A DNA stretch of 64,000 nt from Rhodospirillaceae bacterium (GCA_008012315.1 SSEL01000019.1:1-64000); one strand, 5' to 3'; positions 49,368-59,232 are shown, counted from the first letter of the stretch. Numbers and translations are program-made. Notes: generated by a model from the letters alone, not told the origin.

Positions 49368-50177
49368 TCATTTCTTGAGAAGTGCCGAGGCAATTTCCCG
49401 GGCGGCTGCTTCCGGTGGTGCACCGACATTCTCGACCGTTAGGATATGCCCATCGGAATTATCTGGATCGACTATTTCCCCGACCAGCTTTACCAGATCC
49501 GCGACGGTATGGGCGGCGGCCTCCCATTGCCTTTCCATATCGCGCCATGACCGGTCCGTGAGCCGGCTGCCATTTGAATTCCGTGCCAAAGCGCGCATAT
49601 GAGCGACTTTCGTATCCGTGTGGATATTGGCAATCAAAGCGCCCCGGATGCCGGCCGCCAGAAGCAGATCTTTCCACAGCTCCGGCGAAAACGGCTGCGT
49701 TGCGGTGAGCTGCACAGACCAGATCGCCTGCAGCAAGCCCTGATCGACGATGACGGTGGTACCCTGCCGCCGTTCGACTTCCGCGATCAAGGCAATGACG
49801 GTCCACAGGTTCCAACTGACCTTTGCGAGATCCCATACTGTCTGCTGCCGGCTTTGACGCGCCTGCAGGAAAGATCGGCGGTAGAGATCGCGGCAAGACC
49901 AGACGTTCCTGGCGACCACCCAAAGGCGACGGGCATGCCGTGGAAGAAAGGGCGATGTATCGGCGAGGATGCTCGTTCTCGAGACGACCTGCAGGCCGCA
50001 CAGCCTCAGCTCGGCCTCCAGGCAGTTTGCTATGGTGGATTTCCCACTGCCCGGCAGGCCGATGAATTCGATGAATTTGATGAGCCCGAATGACGGTGGT
50101 TTGGACTCAAAGCTTTTCCCAAATGAGTTTGAAGAGAGATCTGGAAACACTATCGAGATCATTTCCTGCATCCACAA
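49368..50177 (-). CDS. P-loop kinase-like protein (adenylate-kinase fold)
   Basis: KFIEFIGLPGSGKSTIANCLEAEL; VIVDQGLLQAIW; start uncertain (overlaps upstream gene). Confidence 0.7.
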   Translation of the reverse strand: MWMQEMISIVFPDLSSNSFGKSFESKPPSFGLIKFIEFIGLPGSGKSTIANCLEAELRLCGLQVVSRTSILADTSPFLPRHARRLWVVARNVWSCRDLYRRSFLQARQSRQQTVWDLAKVSWNLWTVIALIAEVERRQGTTVIVDQGLLQAIWSVQLTATQPFSPELWKDLLLAAGIRGALIANIHTDTKVAHMRALARNSNGSRLTDRSWRDMERQWEAAAHTVADLVKLVGEIVDPDNSDGHILTVENVGAPPEAAAREIASALLKK

Positions 50178-51618
50178 CCTGTATCTGCGGGTCGGCTTTT
50201 CTCAGCGCGGTCATGAGATCGATGCGCTTCTGAAATTCATCATGCTGTAGCTCTCCCGGTTTTCTCGCCGCCGATACCGCATAATCGGCCACGAGCTGGA
50301 TTGTGACATCGGGCCGGAATCGATTCATTTTGTCATAGAGTGATAATTCCCATTTTCTGATCCAGCTGGGGCGGCTGCCATGCTGTTTAGTGGGGCCGTC
50401 CAGAAAGCCGTGAGCGAGCGATTGCGGCCAGCGATCACAGAACACCATGAAACCACAGGCTGCTTTGCGGCGCGCCTTGCGGACGGTGTTATAGCGCTCC
50501 AATGCAATGAGCATCCCCCATAATTCGAGAAACCGGGAACCGACCCGCTTCCTGATCGATGGCGGCCGCTCTCTTCCCTTCCCCTCGCCGGGACTTTCCT
50601 CAGCGAGAAACATATTCCTCATCTTTGATCTCCGGCGAATATAGACCAACCGGATCAAGCGCCGGAGCCACCATCCTTCGCCATCGCCGGTACCAAGATA
50701 AAGGCCGAGGCAACTGAACTTGAACCCATAGATGTCCCGCATCCGCTTGACCTGGGTCGATTTGCCCATGCCATCCGGCCCGACAATCGCAACAATGAGA
50801 CCGCCGGTCACCGGACATCGCCGGTCAATACTGGTGCCGGGAAACAAGCGATTGACAAAACGCGAGCCGAGATATCTGGCGCCATTGACGGTATTACGCA
50901 GCCAGTCGGCCAAGATACTCAAAGCCGGCGCCGCATTAGCCTCGCGGATCACTCGGCGCAGGTTGGCGAGTTCCTGGCGATTCACCCAGAGATCGCTGCC
51001 GTCCTTCTTCACATGGCATCGTAAATTTTCACGGCCGAAAGTGAAGCTGACAGTCTGCACGTTCGAGCCGCCAGGGGTGAAAAGAAGCTCGTCAATTTCG
51101 GTTTTCCAGGTGCCCTGCAACCTCGCCCACGCGCCAAAGCCGAGGCTTCGCGTGCGGAAGGCGATACGCGATAGCGTGATCCGGGCTTCATCCATGGAGG
51201 AAACCACCGGTATCGAACAATCCCCGAAGGACAGTTCGCGCCAGATTTGGATATCGGCATAATCGTAAAGGCGATGCCTCTTGCCGAACTTTCCACCCAG
51301 GCGAATGCTGCTATGCACGTCCAGATGCAGGTACTTGCACTTGTCGAAATCGGGAATGAACCAGTCTTCCCGTCCAAGGGAGGTCAGGCTGGGATGATTG
51401 ACCGAACGGATTGCCTCGAATCCGGATACGATCCGGCAAAAGGACCGGTAGTCTTCACGGGCAATGAGAATGTCCATATCCTGCATGCCGAAGACGGCTT
51501 CCCCCGTATTGCGGGAGCTTTTGAAGACGCCGTAGCGAATGCCCTCCTCAGTGAGAGCCCGGAACAAGAGGGACGCAACCGACAATAGCGGCTCGTGTGC
51601 TTCTCTTCGATATTCCAT
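50107..51618 (-). CDS. Two-domain protein: N-terminal nucleotidyltransferase-like, C-terminal thymidylate-kinase-like
   Basis: IRYGVFKSSRNTGEAVFGMQDMDILIAREDYRSF; LIVAIVGPDGMGKSTQVKRMRDIYG; VFCDRWP. Confidence 0.7.
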   Translation of the reverse strand: MEYRREAHEPLLSVASLLFRALTEEGIRYGVFKSSRNTGEAVFGMQDMDILIAREDYRSFCRIVSGFEAIRSVNHPSLTSLGREDWFIPDFDKCKYLHLDVHSSIRLGGKFGKRHRLYDYADIQIWRELSFGDCSIPVVSSMDEARITLSRIAFRTRSLGFGAWARLQGTWKTEIDELLFTPGGSNVQTVSFTFGRENLRCHVKKDGSDLWVNRQELANLRRVIREANAAPALSILADWLRNTVNGARYLGSRFVNRLFPGTSIDRRCPVTGGLIVAIVGPDGMGKSTQVKRMRDIYGFKFSCLGLYLGTGDGEGWWLRRLIRLVYIRRRSKMRNMFLAEESPGEGKGRERPPSIRKRVGSRFLELWGMLIALERYNTVRKARRKAACGFMVFCDRWPQSLAHGFLDGPTKQHGSRPSWIRKWELSLYDKMNRFRPDVTIQLVADYAVSAARKPGELQHDEFQKRIDLMTALRKADPQIQVVDAGNDLDSVSRSLFKLIWEKL

Positions 51619-51640
51619 GAGTCAGCGTTTCCTAGCCCTC

Positions 51641-54600
51641 TTATGCAGATAGAACCTGGCTGTGGACGACTTCCGCATTGCTGAAGACCGTGACGGTATC
51701 GGCGCCATTGGTGAAGGTGTAGGCCGTCATGCCGGCGACGGAGATGCCGGCCCCCACGGCGGTGGGGCCAAGCGTGGCGTTGGCGGTGGTTGCCGTCCAG
51801 CCGCCGACGGTATCGATGTTCAGCGTGTCCGGGCTGCTGCTGCCCATATCGGCGATGAACTGGTGATCCGCCGTGTCGGAAAGAACATCATTCAAGCTCA
51901 GGGTGAGGACATCCTTACCGCTGCCGGTCTGGATGCGCTCGATATTGGCAAAGGCCGGCCCACGCATATCGATCGTATCAGCGCTGATGAGGACGGCATC
52001 GATCGTGTCGAAACCGGCGCCGCCGTCGAAGGTGTCGGCGCTATCCCATTTCAGCGTGTCGTTGCCGCCATCGCCGAACAGATGATCAGTGCCGGCGCCG
52101 CCGGTGATCGTATCGTTGCCGTCGCCGCCATGTATCGTATCGTCACCGTCGCCGCCATCCAGGAGGTTGGCAAGGGCATTGCCGGTGATCGTGTCGTTGA
52201 AGGCCGAGCCGGTGACGTTCTCCATATTGAGCAGACTGTCGGTCCCCTCGCCCGTCGCCGTGCCCAGTTCCAGGTTGGCGGTGATGGCCGAAGCGGCGGC
52301 ATGATAATCCGCCGTATCGGTGCCGGTGCCGCCATCCAGCACATCATTGCCGAGACCGCCGCTGAGCGTATCGGCAAGGGTGCCGCCATGCAGCGTGTCG
52401 TTGCCGGTGCCGCCCTTCAGGACATCCATGCCGGAATCGCCATAGATCGTCGCACCCAGGTTGCCTGCGGTAATGGTGTCGTTGCCGTCGCCGCCATGGA
52501 AATCCTGGGTGGCATCATAGCCGGCATGGGTGGCCGCCGCCGCATCGATCGGCAATGTCACGACATCATTGCCCGCCAGCGCATCATATTGCGTTCCCGC
52601 CGCATAGTTCGCGGCCGAGATCGAGTTGAAATCGATGATGTCGTCGAGCGCCGTGAACAAAGGCGGCAAAGGCGTGATATATTGCACCGTCTCGGCGTTG
52701 CTGAAGACGGTGACCGTATCGGTGCCGTTGGTGAAGGTATAGGCCTTCATGTTGCCGCTAAGGGATATCCCTGCCGCGACGGCGGTCGAACCAAGCGTCT
52801 TGTTCGCGGTGGTCGCGGTCCAGCCGCCGCCGATATCGATTTTCAAGGTGTCCGGGTTGCCACCGCCCATATCGGCAATGAATTGCCGGTCGGCAGTCTC
52901 GGTCAGGATCTCACTCAAGCTTACCGTAACCACATCCTTGCCACTGCCGGTCAGAATTCGCTCGACATTCTTGAAGCCGGCACCGCGCAGATCGATCGTA
53001 TCGGTGCTGTTTTGGGAGGCATCGACCGTGTCGAAACCGGTGCCGCCATCGAAGCTGTCCGCACTGTCCCAATTCAGCGTATCGTTGCCGCCCTCGCCGA
53101 AAGCCGTGTCCGTTCCAACGCCGCCGGTAATGATGTCATTTCCATCGCCGCCACGTATAGTGTCGTTCCCGTCTCCGCCCTGTATCGTGTCGTTACCGCC
53201 GCCACCCTGCAGGATATTGGCGGCCGCGTTGCCGATGATCGTGTCCTTGAAGGCCGAGCCGGTGACATTTTGGATATTCACCAGTGTATCTGCGCCCTCG
53301 CCAGTGGCGGTGCCGAGTGAGAGATCGACCGTCACCGCCGTCGCCGACGCATTGTAATCCACGGTATTGTTGCCGGATCCGCCATCCAGCAGATCGTTGC
53401 CCAGGCCGCCGCTCAGCGTATCGTTGATCGTGCCGCCGAAAAGACGGTCATCGCCGGCGCCACCGACCAGAACGTCATTGCCGGCATCGCCATAGATGGA
53501 ATCGTTCAGCGCACCGCCGGTGATCGTGTCATTGCCCTCATTCCCGTGAAAGGCCGTCTGGACCGGGTTATATCCGGCGGCCGCCGCGGCAGCCGCCGTC
53601 GCCGGCAGGATCACCGTGTCATTGCCGGCAAGCGCCTCATATTGCGAGCCCGCAAGATAGCTTCCCTTGGTGAGCGTATTGAAATCGACGTTGTCATCCG
53701 TGGTGGAAAACAAGGCCGGTTCGGTCGGGTTGGACGACAATTGAATTTCGTATATCCGGCCGTCGGTGATGTGCTGTCCGCCGTAATCGGCGACATAAAG
53801 CGACATCGTGCCCGGATCGTCATTGGGATCGCTGCTTGGCGCGATCAGCAGCCCCTTCGGGTGAACGGTCGTCCCGCTCAGCGTATTGGTCATCGTTTCC
53901 ATGACAGTGATGGTGTTCAGGATCGTCTGGCCGTCGCGGGAGACCACCCAGATATCCCGCGCCGAGCCGCCGGTGACGTAGAACACCTGGTGCACGGGAT
54001 CGTAGGCGATCGCTTCCGGATCGACGATGGTCGATGGCAGGACGATCGATTGGACCAGCGTGCCGCTGGTCGTCGTTTCGAAGACCGTGGCGGCATTCAG
54101 CTCACCCGTGCCGCCTTCCATGATGAGCAGATGATCGCTCACCGGGTCATAGGCGACATCCTCGGCATCGGTCGCATAGGCGCGGGTCGAAAAGAAATTG
54201 AGTGCCACGCCCGGATTGTTGGGGTCGACCTCGAAAATGCCGTCCTTATCGTCATCACTGATGTAGAGATGACCGTTATTGGGGTTATAAGCGAGGCCGG
54301 TCGGCTCGTCGGTGAAGCTTCTCAGGCTGGTAGCCTGATCGAAGGTTCCCGTCTGCGATAGTGTGAAGAGATTGTTCGCCTGCAGGAAAGGCGATTCATC
54401 GACCTCGGAATCCGAGAGAAGCAGCTTGCCTGTCCCCGGCGTCGCGCCAGGAATGAAAGCAAGGCCGGAGGGGTCGGGGCTGCCGAAAGCCGTCGTGTCG
54501 AAGGCGTTGACGATGACCGGATTGGAGATCCAGGGCGTTCCCGTCGTGGTCAGGGCAGCCAGCATCGGTGCTGTCGTTTCGGTATTGCTTTCAGCCGGCG

Positions 54601-54913
54601 CGTTCGATGTTTCGCTGTCGCTGGCAGATGACGTCGGTGCCGGGGGGGCGGATAAAGCCGCCATCTCGGTTTGGCTGGCCGGCTGATCTTCCCGCACGGC
54701 ATCATCCGAACCGTCATTGCCCGATTTCGCCGGCCAGGTCGCTGAATTCAATCCTGACAGGATTGCCGCATTGCCTCTCGCCCCGCCATGATGATAGTCG
54801 GTGAGCACCGTATGGGTTGCAAATTGCGGCGCCGCTGGTGTTTCCGGTGTATCGCCGCGGCCAAGAAGATCGGCGACCCAGTGCGGCAGCTTACTGGCTT
54901 TTGAGGTGCGCAT
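51641..54913 (-). CDS. RTX (hemolysin-type Ca-binding repeat) protein with N-terminal beta-propeller-like region
   Basis: GGDGNDTIRGGDGNDIITGG nonapeptide repeats; two paralogous modules; NHL/SMP-like blades in the N-terminal half. Confidence 0.88.
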   Translation of the reverse strand: MRTSKASKLPHWVADLLGRGDTPETPAAPQFATHTVLTDYHHGGARGNAAILSGLNSATWPAKSGNDGSDDAVREDQPASQTEMAALSAPPAPTSSASDSETSNAPAESNTETTAPMLAALTTTGTPWISNPVIVNAFDTTAFGSPDPSGLAFIPGATPGTGKLLLSDSEVDESPFLQANNLFTLSQTGTFDQATSLRSFTDEPTGLAYNPNNGHLYISDDDKDGIFEVDPNNPGVALNFFSTRAYATDAEDVAYDPVSDHLLIMEGGTGELNAATVFETTTSGTLVQSIVLPSTIVDPEAIAYDPVHQVFYVTGGSARDIWVVSRDGQTILNTITVMETMTNTLSGTTVHPKGLLIAPSSDPNDDPGTMSLYVADYGGQHITDGRIYEIQLSSNPTEPALFSTTDDNVDFNTLTKGSYLAGSQYEALAGNDTVILPATAAAAAAAGYNPVQTAFHGNEGNDTITGGALNDSIYGDAGNDVLVGGAGDDRLFGGTINDTLSGGLGNDLLDGGSGNNTVDYNASATAVTVDLSLGTATGEGADTLVNIQNVTGSAFKDTIIGNAAANILQGGGGNDTIQGGDGNDTIRGGDGNDIITGGVGTDTAFGEGGNDTLNWDSADSFDGGTGFDTVDASQNSTDTIDLRGAGFKNVERILTGSGKDVVTVSLSEILTETADRQFIADMGGGNPDTLKIDIGGGWTATTANKTLGSTAVAAGISLSGNMKAYTFTNGTDTVTVFSNAETVQYITPLPPLFTALDDIIDFNSISAANYAAGTQYDALAGNDVVTLPIDAAAATHAGYDATQDFHGGDGNDTITAGNLGATIYGDSGMDVLKGGTGNDTLHGGTLADTLSGGLGNDVLDGGTGTDTADYHAAASAITANLELGTATGEGTDSLLNMENVTGSAFNDTITGNALANLLDGGDGDDTIHGGDGNDTITGGAGTDHLFGDGGNDTLKWDSADTFDGGAGFDTIDAVLISADTIDMRGPAFANIERIQTGSGKDVLTLSLNDVLSDTADHQFIADMGSSSPDTLNIDTVGGWTATTANATLGPTAVGAGISVAGMTAYTFTNGADTVTVFSNAEVVHSQVLSA

Positions 54914-55245
54914 CGCTGAAGAAGCTCCTTTATCCAGAGGGAAACCCATCCATTCCCGCCTGCCGGCCGACACAGGTTACCGACGGCGAATGGCCGATGA
55001 TCTCGACAACATTTGTGGCTCATCTTCGACCAAGCCGACTTGCCGACGTTTCTGGATGGAGCTTCTTTTCCGGCTTCTTTTTCGGAGCGGCCGCCTCGTT
55101 AAGGCCGCATGATGGGTAACGGTCTTAAAACTGTCATCATCGAGATGGATGAGATATCCAAAATTGATGAGACCCGGCCCGATCGGCATCCAGTCACAGC
55201 CGGATGAAGCGCTGCCCGCGATCCCAAAGGGCATCGCGTCTGCCG

Positions 55246-56022
55246 TTATCGGTAGACCGACACCCCCTTCATGATGCGTGTCGGATTGATGATGTTCTTC
55301 AACCGGCTGGTCGGCATGATGGATCGCACCACGCTGGCGGCATGCGGATCGACATAATGGAAGAGCGCCGTGCATCTGAGCGCGCCGATATTGCACGCTT
55401 CATTTGTATGAGCGGATTTATAGCCCCAGAAGAAGTAGAGATTGCCGGGCACCATCTTGACGCGGACCAGGCGCTCGTCATGGGTTTCATATAGCCTTTT
55501 CAAGTATCCCTGCCTGATCGGACTTGCGAGGATCGCCTTGTCGATCAGGGAACGCGTGTAGAAGGCCCGAATATTCCGGACATTGGGCAACAGCAGCAGG
55601 TCACCGGTCTTCCCTTCCGCCGGAATGGCGATCGGCACCAGCGCCGCGAGCGCATAGGTATCGAAATGGAAGCGCATGGAGTTCATCTGGCCCTTGGGGC
55701 CGCAAAGGCAGCGCAGCACCTGATAGCAATCGCCATTCGGCGCCTGGCGGCCGGTTCCCGCTTCATAGATGTCGCAACACAGCTTCACGAAACCGGGACG
55801 TTTCGGCAGGTCATACATGAAGGTGCCAGCCAGTTCCGACGGGCCGCGGAAGATCAGGCATTGGCCGTCATTCTTTTTCAGGACCGCATCGACGAAACTC
55901 CGCGCTTGCGTCAATTCGGCCAGATCGACGTAATTCTCCACCACGGCAAATCCGGCCGCATCGATTTCCGCCGCAATTTTCACAGGGTCACAGGCCGATT
56001 CGGTCATCGCAAGGTTGATCAT
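55246..56022 (-). CDS. Phytanoyl-CoA-dioxygenase-like 2OG/Fe(II) oxygenase
   Basis: MRFHFDTYALAALVPI (HxD) and SAHTNEACNIGALRCTALFHY distal H...R. Confidence 0.6.
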   Translation of the reverse strand: MINLAMTESACDPVKIAAEIDAAGFAVVENYVDLAELTQARSFVDAVLKKNDGQCLIFRGPSELAGTFMYDLPKRPGFVKLCCDIYEAGTGRQAPNGDCYQVLRCLCGPKGQMNSMRFHFDTYALAALVPIAIPAEGKTGDLLLLPNVRNIRAFYTRSLIDKAILASPIRQGYLKRLYETHDERLVRVKMVPGNLYFFWGYKSAHTNEACNIGALRCTALFHYVDPHAASVVRSIMPTSRLKNIINPTRIMKGVSVYR

Positions 56023-56522
56023 TTCCGCTCCTCCAAGACACCGCGCGGTCCGCTTCGTCCGCACCGACAGCCCGGCCGCCACGCAATATAGGGGCGGTTC
56101 GTCGCAAATTCATAAAACTGTCAAATTGCGAAAGGCAGATTACCACGCGCGGCAAGGCCGCGAATCATCCGGATGGATTAGGACAACCCCAGCCAAAGGT
56201 CGAACTTTCGACGCCGCAGGTCATCGCATCGTTTCGTTCCTCATACCGGTGAAACGATACCGGTGCAGGCATTGGCACGGCACCGTGTGCGGTCGAATAC
56301 CACCATTCCGCGATTCCGATGGATGGCCGGCCAGCCGTCTGCGACAAAGAAGTTGCGAATTATTCTCAATTATGGCTGATTGCCCAGGCAAAGAGGGGCC
56401 GATGGGTTGCTGAAAGCGGATGGCGTCTGGTTTTGGCTGGCGCAAACAGGTGTTGCCGTGCCGCTGCTGGTCGCGGTCGCGTCTACTGCGGCCCGCAGGC
56501 AAAAGGCTATAAGCCGCCGCGA

Positions 56523-57194
56523 TCAGTCGCCGTCATGCGGCGCACTCAATTCCTGCAAGCGCCATTGGCCGGCATTGAAGGATAGCCGGGTAAGGCTGGC
56601 GGGACGCAGGTCGAAGCGCATGAAGGTTTCAGTCGGAATATCGAGGCAATGCAAAAGTGCTGCCCGGATGGCATTGGCCGAACAGATCGCCAGCACGCGT
56701 CCCGGCTGACCGGCTTCCGTATCAAGCCAGGCGCCGACGCGGCGACGCAGATCCTCGAGTGTCTCGCCGCCATGCGGCGCTGCTGCCGGTTCGTTCAGCC
56801 AGAGGCTCAGGCCTGCCGGATCGGTTGCGACAATCTCAGCCAGTGACTTGCCGGTCCATCGGCCAAAATCGAGGTCGCGCAGGACATCGACAACCTGCAC
56901 CGCGCCATCGAGATGCCGCGCGGTGCTCACCGCCGCGAGATCCGGACTGCGGAATCCACGCGTGGGCTTAACCATCGCCTGTGCCAGCTTTTGCAGCTTC
57001 GGGACCATGCCGGGTTCAATATCGTCATCGACGCCGAAGAAGGCCTTCCGCATCGACGGCGTTGCTGCCTTGGCGACAAAGTCGAAACGTGTGGTCAAGT
57101 AGCGCTCTTGCAAAAATCCGTTCGGCAACGTTGCTCGCCCAAGCGATCGGCAAGCCCGTTCTTCATCGCCAATATAGAATGCCGGCTGCCCCAC
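56523..57194 (-). CDS. Histidine-phosphatase-family-like protein, signature histidines apparently absent
   Basis: DFGRWTGKSLAEIVATDPAGLSLWLNEPAAAPHGGETLEDLRRRVGAWLD; FVAKAATPS in place of an RHG-type motif. Confidence 0.7.
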   Translation of the reverse strand: MGQPAFYIGDEERACRSLGRATLPNGFLQERYLTTRFDFVAKAATPSMRKAFFGVDDDIEPGMVPKLQKLAQAMVKPTRGFRSPDLAAVSTARHLDGAVQVVDVLRDLDFGRWTGKSLAEIVATDPAGLSLWLNEPAAAPHGGETLEDLRRRVGAWLDTEAGQPGRVLAICSANAIRAALLHCLDIPTETFMRFDLRPASLTRLSFNAGQWRLQELSAPHDGD

Positions 57195-57343
57195 GTCTCG
57201 GGCATCGTCCCGACATTTCGCTTAAGCCGGTTTTCGCCAACCAAGCAGCCTGTCTCCTGAGCGCCGTTTCGCGTGTCGTAAAAATGCGCGTTTGCGTCGC
57301 GCGCACGCGCTCAGCCGCTCCGACGTCATGATGATATCCGATC

Positions 57344-57521
57344 ATTCGTGGTGCCGTGCCGATGACCTCGGCCGGATAATTGGGAAACCGGTGTAATGCC
57401 GGTGCTGCCCCCGCAACGGTAAGTGATTGCGGCGCGATGGATGCCACTGGGTCGATGATCCGGGAAGGTATCGCGCCAGATCCGCGAGGATTGCTCACAA
57501 GCCCGGAAACCAGCCTCGAAT
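57344..57521 (+). ncRNA. Cobalamin (AdoCbl/B12-element) riboswitch
   Basis: AATTGGGAAACCGGTGTAATGCCGGTGCTGCCCCCGCAACGGTAA ... GCCACTGG ... CGGGAAGG ... AAGCCCGGAAACCAGCC; closing ATTCG/CGAAT stem. Confidence 0.95.
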
Positions 57522-57655
57522 TTTGCGCAGTGGATCGCGGTGGGCGATTCGGACGCGGATAGAGCTGGCCATTCCGGTCCCTCTCTACCCTCCTCCGACA
57601 TCAGGTTCATCACGCGTCCCTCGTTTTTTGAAACGACGTGGTCGAAGGTGATTGA

Positions 57656-58897
57656 ATGAATACGAAAACGAAAATGCTTGAGCAGCTGGATGCTGTCCCT
57701 CATGGCTTCAGCCTGCCGCAAGCCTTCTACACAGATCCCGATTATTATCAGGTCGATCTCCAGGAGGTCTTTTATCGCGAATGGCTGTTCGCCGGACACG
57801 ATTGCGAAATCCCGACACCGGGCAGCTACTTCACCCTGCAGATCGGCGCCTATCCCGTTGTCGTGGTGCGGGGGAAGGAAGGCAACATCCAGGCCTTCCA
57901 CAATGTCTGCCGGCATCGCGGCTCGCGCGTGTGCAAGGCGGAGAAAGGGAAATCCGCAAAGCTCGTCTGCCCTTATCATCAATGGACATATGAGCTCGAC
58001 GGCAAGCTGCTTTTTGCCCGCGATATGGGTGCGGATTTCGACAAGAAGAATTATGGGCTGAAGCCGATCCATTGCGAGAGCATCGGCGGATACATCTTCA
58101 TCTCCCTGGCTGAAACGGCGCCGGATTTCAGCCCGGTCCGCAATCACGTCGCGCCCTATCTCGTGCCGCATAATCTCGCCGACGCCAAGGTCGCCTTCGA
58201 AAGCACGATCGTTGAGAAGGGCAACTGGAAGCTCGTCTGGGAGAATAACCGGGAATGCTATCACTGCGTCGGCAGCCATCCCGAGCTCTGCCGGACATTC
58301 CCTGAAACGCCCACGGTGACCTCCGTCCACGGCGCTGAGAGCAATCCGCTTCTGGCCGCTCATTGGCGGCGTTGCGAAGCCGCCGGCCTGCCCAGCGCCT
58401 TCCATCTGTCGCAGGATGGCCAATATCGCACCTCCCGGGTGCCGCTGCTGAAAGATGCCAGCAGCTACACGATGGACGGCACGGCCGCCGTTTCGAAGCC
58501 ACTCACCGAACTGGGCATCGGCAATATCGGCGCGCTGCTTCTGTTCCATTACCCGACCACCTGGAATCACGTGCTCGGCGATCATGCGATCAGCTTCCGC
58601 GTCCTGCCGCTGGGGCCGATGGAAACGCAGGTCACGACGAAGTGGCTGGTGAACAAGGATGCGAAGGAAGGCGTCGATTACACGATCGAGGAATTGACGC
58701 GGGTCTGGACCGCGACGAATGACCAGGACCGCCGGATCGTCGAAGAGAACCAGCTCGGCATCCGGTCGCCAAGCTACCAACCCGGGCCCTATAACCAGCT
58801 CCATGAAGGCGGCGTCATTCAGTTCGTGAACTGGTACCGGCGCTGTCTCGGCCAGAATGCCAGTGCGTCTTCATCGCCTCTCAGCCGGGGGGCCTGA
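57656..58897 (+). CDS. Rieske [2Fe-2S] ring-hydroxylating oxygenase alpha subunit, GbcA/stachydrine-demethylase-like
   Basis: NVCRHRGSRVCKAEKGKSAKLVCPYHQWTYELDG Rieske ligands; ENNRECYHCVGSHPEL mononuclear-iron region. Confidence 0.92.
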   Translation: MNTKTKMLEQLDAVPHGFSLPQAFYTDPDYYQVDLQEVFYREWLFAGHDCEIPTPGSYFTLQIGAYPVVVVRGKEGNIQAFHNVCRHRGSRVCKAEKGKSAKLVCPYHQWTYELDGKLLFARDMGADFDKKNYGLKPIHCESIGGYIFISLAETAPDFSPVRNHVAPYLVPHNLADAKVAFESTIVEKGNWKLVWENNRECYHCVGSHPELCRTFPETPTVTSVHGAESNPLLAAHWRRCEAAGLPSAFHLSQDGQYRTSRVPLLKDASSYTMDGTAAVSKPLTELGIGNIGALLLFHYPTTWNHVLGDHAISFRVLPLGPMETQVTTKWLVNKDAKEGVDYTIEELTRVWTATNDQDRRIVEENQLGIRSPSYQPGPYNQLHEGGVIQFVNWYRRCLGQNASASSSPLSRGA

Positions 58898-59092
58898 GCG
58901 GTCTCCCGATATAAGAACGCAACGCATCGCTGCCTGTTCCCCGTCGTCTTGTCGATGACGCGGATTCTTTGTGGTAAACGCGGTGCCGGTGCAGTTTGGT
59001 TAATGCGGAGGCATCAGCATAGTACCGGGTCGGGGAATTTGGTCACCAACGGGCGCAATCCGGTTGGTGAAGGAACAGATCGGAGGGAAACC

Positions 59093-59168
<76 letters not shown>

Positions 59169-59232
59169 CCGTAACCGAAATGGTAACCGATCCGGTCATG
59201 GTTTACGGGCGCCCTTATAGCACGATCCGCGC

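Noticed and set aside
51662-53320. 552-aa plus-strand ORF
   Set aside because: Antisense to the repetitive RTX gene; its repeats mirror the GGxGxD codons
52051-53500. Regular GGCGACGGCAACGAT-type DNA repeats considered as a CRISPR or satellite array
   Set aside because: They are codons of RTX nonapeptides in a continuous ORF, with no spacer structure
57326-58804. 492-aa minus-strand ORF
   Set aside because: Antisense to the Rieske oxygenase and the cobalamin riboswitch; no recognisable family
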